NCBI GenBank assembly: GCA_038212215.1
Contig: JBBQUT010000056.1
Span: 1-19,562 of the forward strand
Direction: 5' to 3'
DNA length: 19,562 nucleotides
Source: JALZAI01 sp038212215
Lineage (GTDB): Bacteria; Actinomycetota; Actinomycetes; Mycobacteriales; Jatrophihabitantaceae
Below are positions 7,770 through 14,242 of the stretch, in pieces; position 1 is the first letter of the stretch, and every line of letters begins with the position of its first letter. The notes beneath the pieces were generated by a model. The model ran no database searches and was not told where the DNA came from. It worked only from the letters and a program-made list of their open reading frames with translations. A program made the position numbers and the translations under genes.

Positions 7770-8052
7770 GGTAGGTCCACCTCGTGGCGACCAGGTGACG
7801 ATGCCAGCGCAGGATCGTCGTCGGCGTGACGGGGCGATGTCGGAGTATGCCTTGGGGGAGATGTCGGCATAGCACGCTGAACATGGCTCGGTCGGCCCAG
7901 TCCAGCCGCGGCTTCGGGTGGGTTCGCCTTAACACTGCGACTTCGTGGCGCAGCGCGAGCAGTTCGACGTCCTTCGACGCTGATGACCTGGCAAGCAAGG
8001 TAAGCCAGCCGCTGAGCCGGACCAAGACCAGGTAAAGCAGCCGCGTCGACAT
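7770..8052 (-). pseudogene. N-terminal half of an IS3/IS481-like transposase
   Basis: From ATG 8052 the frame reads MSTRLLYLVLVRLSGWL, then SSASKDVELLALRHEVAVLR, PRLDWADRAMFSVLCR and TILRWHRHLVATRWTYP. This is the characteristic helix-turn-helix N-terminus of an actinobacterial transposase family with an rve/DDE integrase core. After WTYP the sequence switches to the recombinase fragment, so the catalytic DDE domain is absent and the protein cannot transpose. Upstream codons from 8133 are also open in frame but do not look like the family. No terminal inverted repeats could be identified. Confidence 0.65.
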
Positions 8053-8157
8053 GGACACGACCATGCTCAGCCACGTCCGAGTCGCTGCGCGCAGCCTTTT
8101 GGAACCCTTCAGCCTCCCATCACAGACATCCACATTGGTAGCGGCGGCACCGCAGCT

Positions 8158-8214
8158 GCCGAGCGGTCAGAGATCCTCGGCGGTCTCATCAACGAATACC
8201 GTCACGCCGGCTGA
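8158..8214 (+). pseudogene. Last codons of a similar transposase on the opposite strand
   Basis: The plus strand reads ERSEILGGLINEYRHAG and stops at 8212-8214. The GGLINEYRxA ending is the usual C-terminus of the integrase-core transposases to which the neighbouring minus-strand N-terminal fragment belongs. The two pieces lie in opposite orientation about 100 bp apart, so they cannot be one simple deleted copy; two insertions or an inversion are needed. The match is short, so confidence is limited. Confidence 0.4.
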
Positions 8215-8391
8215 ACTCACAGTGGAGCACGGCGACCGAGGTTATTGAGCCCCACAAGCTCTCGTCCTGTGTGCTGTTCTGGTCTCGTCGAGCCATACGT
8301 GCCTGATCGGCTGCGCCGGCAAGCGCTAGGGCTCGCCGACCGAACGTCGATAGCGGAAGGTGCGGAGGTCAGCCGAGGGCGCAGCTGATAT

Positions 8392-9291
8392 TCAATTGCG
8401 GTCGGTATCGATGACAGCTTCAGCGAAGGCTTGCGGGGCTTCTTGGGGGAGGTTGTGCCCAATGCCGTGGCCGATCGTGCGGTGCGAATAGTTGCCGGTG
8501 AATTTGTTGGCGTACGCGCTTGGTTCCGGGTGGGCCGCACCGTTGGCGTCACCCTCGAGCGTGATGGTGGGCACGGTGATGCACGGGGCGTCGGCAAGCC
8601 GTTGCTCCAGCTGGTCGTACTGAGCTTCGCCTGCTGTCCCTAGTCGCCAACGATAGTTGTGAACGACCACCGCGACGTGATCCGGGTTGTCGAAGGCCGA
8701 GGCGCTGCGATTGAACGAGGCGTCATCGAAGGCCCATTCCGGCGATGCCGTGCGCCAGATGAGCTTCGCGAACTCGCGCCGGTATTTGTCGTACCCGGCC
8801 TGCCCGCGCTCGGTGGCGAAGTAGTACTGGTACCACCACTGACGCTCGGCCTCCGGCGGCAACGGCAGCCGGCCAGCCTGTTGGTTGCCGATCAGGTAGC
8901 CACTCACCGAGACGAGGCTCCGGCACCGCTTCGGCCACAGCGCCGCCAGGATGCAGGCCGTACGCGCGCCCCAGTCGAAACCCGCGACGACTGCGTCGTC
9001 GATCCCGAGCGCGTCCATCAACGCGATCGTATCGACCGCGAGGACCGATTGCTGGCCGTTCCGCATCGTCGAATCAGACAGAAATCGGGTGGTGCCGTAG
9101 CCCCGCACGTAGGGCACGATCACCCGATACCCGGCCGCTGCGAGCAACGGCGAGGCCTCCGCGAAGCTGTGGATGTCGTAGGGCCAGCCATGCAGAAGCA
9201 CGACGGCAGGGCCGTCGGTGGGCCCTATATCGGCGTACCCAATGTCGAGTAGGCCCGCCGGGATTTGCTTTATCACTTCGAACGAATGCAC
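8392..9291 (-). CDS. Alpha/beta hydrolase, epoxide hydrolase-like
   Basis: This 299-residue cytosolic enzyme has an oxyanion motif HGWP (34-37) and nucleophile elbow GFDWGA with Asp at 106 rather than Ser, as in epoxide hydrolases and haloalkane dehalogenases. There is a Trp/Tyr-rich cap (WWYQYYF, 152-158) that could supply the lid tyrosines. Near the C-terminus, Glu/Asp in LEGDANG (246-251) and His279 in GHGIGHNLP probably complete the triad. The known family chemistry is ester formation on Asp followed by hydrolysis; the substrate is unknown. GTG 9291 is preceded by CGGAGG at ideal distance, so the start is well supported. It is divergently arranged from the serine hydrolase and cupin pair, with about 240 bp between starts that could hold both promoters. 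Confidence 0.85.
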   Translation of the reverse strand: MHSFEVIKQIPAGLLDIGYADIGPTDGPAVVLLHGWPYDIHSFAEASPLLAAAGYRVIVPYVRGYGTTRFLSDSTMRNGQQSVLAVDTIALMDALGIDDAVVAGFDWGARTACILAALWPKRCRSLVSVSGYLIGNQQAGRLPLPPEAERQWWYQYYFATERGQAGYDKYRREFAKLIWRTASPEWAFDDASFNRSASAFDNPDHVAVVVHNYRWRLGTAGEAQYDQLEQRLADAPCITVPTITLEGDANGAAHPEPSAYANKFTGNYSHRTIGHGIGHNLPQEAPQAFAEAVIDTDRN

Positions 9292-9534
9292 GTTCGCCTC
9301 CGTCGCGCTGGACCGCTATCAGCTCCGGCATTACCGACCACATCGTCGCCGTCGGCGGATGCGCCGACGGCGGCTCTCTTGCCAGCGTTTCGCTGCCGCC
9401 GACGCCGGGGCGGAGACCCAAACCCTACGTCGCTGCCGCGTGCCGGTTCGAGGATCTCACGCCCAGCGTACGAATAACACGCTCAAATATGGCAGTCTGT
9501 AGCAAGCGTCTTCCGCCTCCATCAAAGGATGCTC

Positions 9535-10266
9535 ATGACCGGCTTGAATCCCGGATCGCCCACCGTTGTCCTCATCCATGGCGCGTTCGCCGACGCGGGA
9601 AGTTGGGCCGCTGTCGTTGAGCGCCTCCTCGCCGCCGACGTTAAGGTCCAAGCCCTCGCCATCGGAATGCGTGGCCTCGCTAGTGACTCGGCCTATGTCG
9701 CCAGTGCGATCTCCCAGATCGAGGGCCCGGTACTGGCAGTCGGGCACTCCTACGGCGGCGCCGTCATCAGCAATGCCTGCACCAACGCCGCCAACGTCGT
9801 CGGCCTCGTATTCGTCAACGGCTTCGCCACCGAACTGGACGAAGTCCTCAGCGCGGTCGAAGGCACGTCGCGTGACAGCGCGCTCGGACCCGCCCTCCTC
9901 ACCCGCCAATACCCGACCGGATCAGGTGACGAGACGGCCGTTGAGCTCTACGTCAACCCGGCGAACTTCAACGACGTGTTCGGCGGCGACCTACCCGAAG
10001 CGCAGGCATCCATCCTCGGCGCCTCGCAGCGACCGATCGCCGCGACCGCCTTCGACGAGAAGTCGGGCGCGCCCGCGTGGAAGACCCTGCCCTCGTGGGC
10101 GGTGGTAGCGACCGGCGACAAAGCGGCCGGCACCGACATCACCCTCTCGCAGGCCAAGCGCGCCAACGCAGACATTGTCGAGGTCGACGGCTCACACCTC
10201 ATCATGGTGTCGCAACCCCAAGTGGTCGCTGACCACATCCTCAAGGCCCTGCGCTCGATCGGCTGA
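9535..10266 (+). CDS. Alpha/beta hydrolase with serine nucleophile
   Basis: This 243-residue protein has oxyanion strand VVLIHGAF (11-18), nucleophile elbow GHSYGGA with Ser72, a probable acid in VATGDKAAGTD and a C-terminal catalytic His in DGSHLIMVSQP. This short form without a large cap resembles the plant salicylate-esterase/hydroxynitrile-lyase-like branch common in actinomycetes; its substrate cannot be told. ATG 9535 was chosen because AAAGGA sits five bases upstream. The ATG at 9529 overlaps that ribosome site. The cupin gene begins three bases after its stop, so they form a two-gene operon. There is no signal peptide. Confidence 0.88.
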   Translation: MTGLNPGSPTVVLIHGAFADAGSWAAVVERLLAADVKVQALAIGMRGLASDSAYVASAISQIEGPVLAVGHSYGGAVISNACTNAANVVGLVFVNGFATELDEVLSAVEGTSRDSALGPALLTRQYPTGSGDETAVELYVNPANFNDVFGGDLPEAQASILGASQRPIAATAFDEKSGAPAWKTLPSWAVVATGDKAAGTDITLSQAKRANADIVEVDGSHLIMVSQPQVVADHILKALRSIG

Positions 10267-10269
10267 GTC

Positions 10270-10623
10270 ATGATCGGCGACCGGCCGGCCGACGAATTGG
10301 CCGGCAAGCTCAGGCGCACCGAGGTGCAGCACCGCCCGTCCTCGATCCCCGGGCGCGAAATCGTAGTGGTGCTGACCGAGATCCCGTGCGGAGTCGAGTC
10401 CGGCTGGCACATCCACCCCGGTGAAGAGGTCGGCTACATCCTCGCCGGCACCGTGCAGATGATGATCCGCGATCAGCACACCTTGCACCTGAATGCAGGC
10501 GACCCGTTCCTCATCCCGCCACGCACCCCGCACAACGCACTCGACCTCGGGCCCGACACCGGCCGGATGTTGTCGACCTACATCGTTGAGATCGGCGAAC
10601 CACTCTCGACATTCGTTGACTGA
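10270..10623 (+). CDS. Small cupin-domain protein
   Basis: This 117-residue single-domain beta-barrel protein carries cupin motif 1 GWHIHPGEEVGYILAG (45-60), with probable metal ligands His47, His49 and Glu53. Cupin motif 2 is DPFLIPPRTPHNA (78-90), with His88 as the fourth ligand. All four expected ligands are present, so it should bind a divalent metal. Small cupins act as dioxygenases, isomerases or ligand sensors; the reaction here is unknown. It starts three bases after the serine hydrolase stop and is almost certainly co-transcribed, so both may act on one pathway. The start ATG is internal to the dense junction and translation may rely on coupling. Confidence 0.85.
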   Translation: MIGDRPADELAGKLRRTEVQHRPSSIPGREIVVVLTEIPCGVESGWHIHPGEEVGYILAGTVQMMIRDQHTLHLNAGDPFLIPPRTPHNALDLGPDTGRMLSTYIVEIGEPLSTFVD

Positions 10624-10659
10624 ACGCGTTGTAGGGGACGGCTTCGCATGGCCACAGAT

Positions 10660-10671
10660 GTCTACGTAGAC
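10660..10671. repeat. Perfect 12-bp palindrome between convergent genes
   Basis: GTCTACGTAGAC reads identically on both strands, in the 135-bp gap between the convergent cupin and MOSC genes. The arms are only six bases with no T-run after them, so it is a poor terminator. It could be a protein site or chance. Confidence 0.3.
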
Positions 10672-10758
10672 GCCATCACCACGAGAGTGCATAGCCCTTG
10701 ATGCGTCGGGGGCGCCGTCTCCGCTCGCCATCTCGGACGGTTGTGCCCGGCGTAGCCC

Positions 10759-11418
10759 TTAGTCACCGACTCGGTCAGTCAACCAGGTCCGCAGTTCCGT
10801 GGGGAGTTGGTGGGCGCGAACGACCGTCGGTATGAGGGCGTGGTCGCGCAGGATGGCGTCGGACACCATCCGGCTCGTAATTCCGTGGTTGGGTCGCCTG
10901 ATGACTTCGATCCGATCTTGCGCGCCAATGTCGCCTTCCTCGATGATGCGCAGGTACGCCCCCGGACGCGAGGCCTGCGCGAACTGCTTCACGAACCCAG
11001 GGGTACCGATCCGGAGTCCGAGCTTGAAACACGGCAGCCGAGGCTGGGCGACCTCAAGCAGAGAGCTTCCGACCGACCACTGTTCACCGATGAGGGCTCC
11101 CGAGACGTCAATCCCTTGCGTGGTCAGGTTTTGACCAAACGCGGCCTCACCCAAATCGCGTCCGAGTTCGTTCTCCCAGGCACGCACCTCTTCGAGAGCG
11201 TAGGTGTAGACCGCCTTGTCGGGACCGCCGTGGACTGATCGGTCGGCCTGGTCGTCGCCGTCCAGGTTGACACCCCGGACCGCGACACGGCCCTCTACGA
11301 GGTTCTTCCAGATCGCGGTCGTGACGGTGGTGTGGCGCGACGGCACCGTGCGCGGCCGCCCAACATGCACGCTGACGACAACGGCACGGACGTCAGGAGC
11401 GCGGTCGGACACGGTCAT
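10759..11418 (-). CDS. MOSC domain protein, YiiM-like
   Basis: This 219-residue protein matches the stand-alone MOSC (molybdenum cofactor sulfurase C-terminal) family. Visible family features are GVNLDGDDQADRSVHGGPDK (49-68), FGQNLTTQGIDV (94-105) and the conserved cysteine in RLPCFKLG (Cys130), which in the family carries sulfur or contacts the molybdenum cofactor. Relatives such as YiiM detoxify N-hydroxylated bases and related compounds with molybdenum cofactor; the exact substrate here is inferred only. ATG 11418 gives the normal family N-terminus, although no strong ribosome site precedes it. It is transcribed towards the hydrolase-cupin operon, with no obvious partner gene. Confidence 0.88.
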   Translation of the reverse strand: MTVSDRAPDVRAVVVSVHVGRPRTVPSRHTTVTTAIWKNLVEGRVAVRGVNLDGDDQADRSVHGGPDKAVYTYALEEVRAWENELGRDLGEAAFGQNLTTQGIDVSGALIGEQWSVGSSLLEVAQPRLPCFKLGLRIGTPGFVKQFAQASRPGAYLRIIEEGDIGAQDRIEVIRRPNHGITSRMVSDAILRDHALIPTVVRAHQLPTELRTWLTDRVGD

Positions 11419-11863
11419 TCACTCATTATCGACTAGCAACCCGCATGGTCCCTCCGGACATGTCATGGGAGCTTCGGGGCGGAGCGGCTGAGCTGCCACT
11501 CGGCATAGCGTGCGTTCGGGCTCGCGGGACGAATCCATCGGCGCGGCAAGTCCGGGCTGGGTCCACGATGAGTTGACCGCGCAGATCGGAAATCGGGTGG
11601 TGCGGATGTCGCTGGCGCGTCGGGTGCATCTGTTCCGCGGCGAGGGGGTCCAGTACCAATCCTGCTGGGGTGTCTGATCGAATACACACTGCGGGAGTGC
11701 CGCGAGTGTCATGCACGAAACGGCGACAGCGTCACCGCGGCCGACGTACGCATACGTTCTGGCCTGCGCGCCAATGCTTTGACGCAATGGTTCGCCTCAT
11801 TGCGGGCAAGATCGACGGTTCGTGCTCGGCGGCACCGCTGAGCCGGTCTTCGGCCGGACATGT
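11419..11863. other. 445-bp stretch with no supported gene
   Basis: No frame on either strand shows a recognisable protein, a ribosome site with a credible start, or RNA-like structure. Overlapping minus-strand frames at 11420-11790 are Arg/Pro/Ser-rich and look like noise or heavily decayed coding DNA. Any promoter for the MOSC gene should lie at its left end, just beyond 11418. Confidence 0.5.
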
Positions 11864-12508
11864 CAACCGGTGGCTACTCCACCGATGATGAGGTCGACCA
11901 TAGCGTTGACGAACGCGCCGTCGATCGGCCGGCGCGTCAGCAACAGCCGGTGGTGGATTGCGCCGTACGTCGCGTCGACCACCACCTCGAGGTCGATAGT
12001 CGCCCGTACCTGCCCCTGCGGCGGCCGGCCTTGAGGACGTCGAGAAGTGCCTGCCGACGTTCCCGCAGCAGCGTGTTGCGGTACAGGGCGCCGAAGGCGT
12101 CGTCCTTTGCCGCAGCCAGGGTGATGGCGGCGACCGCGCGTGCCGACCCGAGCTCGGTCAATGCGAAGGCTATGTGCCCGACATGGTTGACCAGGTCCGG
12201 TCGGAGGTCGCCGGTCACCACATCATCGATGTCGCGCGCCGACTTCGACCGGTAGGCGTCGAGCACGAGGTGGGCCTTGTCGGGCCACCACCGGTACAGC
12301 GTCGCGTTGCTCACCCCTGCGCGCTGGGCGAAGCCCTGCATCGTCAGGCGCCGCAACCCGTTTTGCGGGTCGTCCAGCAGTTGTACCGCCGCCCGCAACA
12401 CCGCCCCGCCGCGTCGGCGTTTCGCCGGCGCCCGGCTGCGCGCCGGGCGGCACCTCCAGGCGGCGCGACGAAACCGTTTCGCGGGCCAACGTTTCGACTG
12501 GTCGCCAT
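11864..12508 (-). pseudogene. TetR-family repressor with two frameshifts
   Basis: Three frames must be joined. ATG 12508 gives an Arg-rich start ending RRRNADAA. Near 12405 the homology moves to AVLRAAVQLL, RLTMQGFAQRAGVSNATLYR and WWPDKAHLVLDAY, a clear TetR helix-turn-helix. Near 12020 it moves again to QVRATIDLEVVVDATYGAIH, then HRLLLTRRPIDGAFVNAMVD, ending at 11864. The joined product of about 215 residues is a normal TetR length with a normal C-terminal ligand domain. It is divergent from the oxidoreductase relic with about 50 bp between starts, the usual layout for a repressor and its target. The frameshifts could in principle be sequencing errors, but the neighbour is also dead. Confidence 0.7.
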
Positions 12509-12560
12509 AGCGGCGCAGCCTCCCGCATCGTCGACGTGACCACGACGGATTGGGGACGAC

Positions 12561-13370
12561 ATGACGACGATGCGCGCACTCCGGGCACACGCCCGCGGCG
12601 GCCCGGATCGGCTGCACGTCGAGCAGGTACCGGTTCCGGTGCCGGCCGCGGACTAGGCCCTCGTCAGCGTGCATGCAGCCGCCATCACCTTCGACGAGCT
12701 GCTCTGGGACGAGTCGTGAACGCGCGACGGCGTCGATCGGACGCCGGTCATCCCGTCGCACGAGGTGCCGGGCATCGTCCACTGGGTCGGCGACGGCGTT
12801 GCCGATCTGGTGCCGGGCCAGGAGGTCTACGCCCTGATCGCGTCCGACCGCGACGGCGCGGCGGCGGAGTACGTCGCGGTCCGCGCGACCGACCTCGCGC
12901 CCCAGCCCGCGAGCGTCGGCCACGCCGGCGCTTACGTGGTGCAGCTCGCCCATCAATTCGGCGCGCGGGTGACGGCGACGACGACCAGCAGGGACCTCAC
13001 CGACTATGTCGAGGCGCTGGGGGCCGACGAGGTGCTGATCGGAGACCTCCACGGGAGCTAAGACGTCGTCGTCGACACGGTTGGGGGTCCGGCGCTGGCC
13101 GCGGCTTAGTCCCAGGTGCGCGACGGCGGGCGAGTCATCACGCTCGGCGCGCCGCCGGACGCCGGCCTCGCCGGCGGCCGCGACGTGCGCGACGAGTTCT
13201 TCGTCGTCCGTCCCGATCGGGCCCAGCTGGAGCAACTGGGGGCGCTCGTCGACGCGGGCGCCGTCCGGCCGCTGGTCGGCGACTGCTATCGCCTCTCCGA
13301 GGGCGCCGACGCCTACCGGGCCCGGGGCCGTCGCGGTGGTCCGGGCAAGACCGTGCTCATGGTGCGCTGA
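12561..13370 (+). pseudogene. Quinone oxidoreductase-like MDR gene with four in-frame stops
   Basis: ATG 12561 is preceded by GGGGA at good distance. One continuous frame encodes a zinc-free medium-chain dehydrogenase: MRALRAHARGGPDRL, VHAAAITFDELLWDES, VIPSHEVPGIV, then a truncated middle, FGARVTATTTSRD, DVVVDTVGGPALAA, RDGGRVITLGAPP and a C-terminus ending VLMVR. The frame is broken by TAG 12654, TGA 12717, TAA 13059 and TAG 13107, with no net frameshift. About 35-40 residues are missing between PASVGHA and GAYVVQLA, which removes the Rossmann glycine motif that binds NADPH. It is therefore non-functional whatever happens at the stops. Relatives reduce quinones or enones. The decayed TetR gene opposite was probably its repressor. 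Confidence 0.85.
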
Positions 13371-13491
13371 CGGCGCGGAGCATCTCGGTGTCGGGCGACG
13401 CCCCCGCGAGGCGAACGGCGATCTGCCCGCGTGCGGAGATGCCAAGCTTCGGAAAGATCCGGTACAGGTGCGAGCTCACCGTGCGCTGCGC
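13357..13491 (-). pseudogene. C-terminal relic of a LuxR-family regulator
   Basis: The minus strand reads RTVSSHLYRIFPKLGISARG, then QIAVRLAG, to a stop at 13357. This is the recognition helix and last helix of a LuxR-type HTH in the wording common to large ATP-binding LuxR regulators (RTVSSHLYRxFPKLGI). The first HTH helices and all upstream domains are missing; codons before RTVSS (to 13590) do not resemble the family. It overlaps the end of the convergent oxidoreductase relic by 14 bp. Confidence 0.6.
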
Positions 13492-13890
13492 TCTATTGAC
13501 GGCGCCGTGGTCGAGCTGAAGGAGAAGGCGTTCGCGCTGTTGGCGCCCCGACCATTTGCGCCGCGGCCCGCTAGTGATCAACAGGCCCATCTCGCCTCTT
13601 CCGGTCGGTCTCGATCATATGACTCGCGGCAGCACACGGTTGGGATGTCGCGCGACCAACACGGACCCGGCCGCCAAGGGTGGCAGACGTGCGCAGGCGT
13701 GTCCGGATTGGGTGAAGGGGCGTAGAACGCGACGTCTCCGCGCGCTGGAGCGGCTTGTTGATGTCGATCCGCGATGACGCCGCGGTCACGTTGGGATCGA
13801 ACAGGTGGGCCGGCCGGTGAGCACGACGTCGTGGTGACGACAAGCGTGATGTGATCGGCCGAACCGGCGCGGGCACGCCTGAACGTACCT
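13492..13890. other. Approximately 400-bp stretch with no supported gene
   Basis: Short frames exist on both strands, but none has a recognisable motif or a ribosome site. It may be eroded remains of the LuxR gene whose end lies to the left. I see no RNA gene, repeat or terminator. Confidence 0.45.
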
Positions 13891-13893
13891 ACC

Positions 13894-13924
13894 TAGGGGT
13901 GTGTTGCGCCCCCCGAAGGGGTGG
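13894..13924 (+). promoter_or_regulatory. Composite operator: two AGGGGTG boxes 22 bp apart (copy 1)
   Basis: TAGGGGTG at 13894-13901 and AAGGGGTG at 13916-13923 are direct repeats exactly 22 bp apart (two helical turns), joined by a spacer beginning TGTTGCGCC. A second copy with the same spacing lies at 16788-16818; over the 32 bases from the first A, the two copies agree at about 24. It lies 320 bp upstream of the AI-2E-family gene with no other intact gene nearby. The second box also forms a small CCCC-CGAA-GGGG hairpin with the spacer. Function as a protein-binding site is inferred. Confidence 0.5.
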
Positions 13925-14162
13925 TTGAGTTCGGCATACCGAGCACAAGCAGGAGTGCATCGCCCGCCTGGCCGGACGCGAGGTCGCCGGACGCAGACAG
14001 TCGGTATTTGAGTGGGTATTGAGTGCTGACGCCGGCCTGCGCTCTCCCGGGCGCTGCGAATGGCGCGGTGCCGGGTGGTAACGCGTCAGTTGGGAGAGGT
14101 CTCGGCTCGCTACTCGTCCGGGGTCGCCGGAGGTAAGGCACGGCAGCTTGCAACGGTGCGGG

Positions 14163-14177
14163 CATGGCGTCGCCATG
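14163..14177. promoter_or_regulatory. Inverted repeat upstream of the AI-2E-family gene
   Basis: CATGGCGTCGCCATG is a perfect inverted repeat with seven-base arms around one central base, 65 bp before the ATG at 14243. It could be an operator or a small hairpin in the leader. No known regulator is assigned. Confidence 0.3.
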
Positions 14178-14205
14178 ACGTGCCGCACTGACGCGGCCGG
14201 GTTGG

Positions 14206-14217
14206 AAACGATCGTTT
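14206..14217. promoter_or_regulatory. Perfect 12-bp palindrome just before the AI-2E-family gene
   Basis: AAACGATCGTTT is a perfect palindrome ending 25 bp before the ATG at 14243. It is the only AT-rich patch in the neighbourhood. The sequence is reminiscent of LacI-type operators, but it has an extra central pair, so the regulator type is open. Its position would allow a bound protein to block transcription start or elongation. Confidence 0.4.
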
Positions 14218-14242
14218 AGTCCGCCGGATGAGGGAGCGCGCG

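Noticed and set aside
10660..10671. Palindrome read as a terminator for the convergent genes
   Set aside because: Six-base arms with no loop and no T-run; too weak as a terminator, so kept only as a repeat.
11937..13445. A 502-codon open frame on the minus strand
   Set aside because: Only its last third (TetR part) looks like protein; the first two thirds are antisense to the oxidoreductase relic and have shadow-like Arg/Gly composition.
14228..14242. Upstream ATG for the AI-2E-family gene
   Set aside because: The ribosome site GAGGGA lies after this ATG and fits the ATG at 14243.
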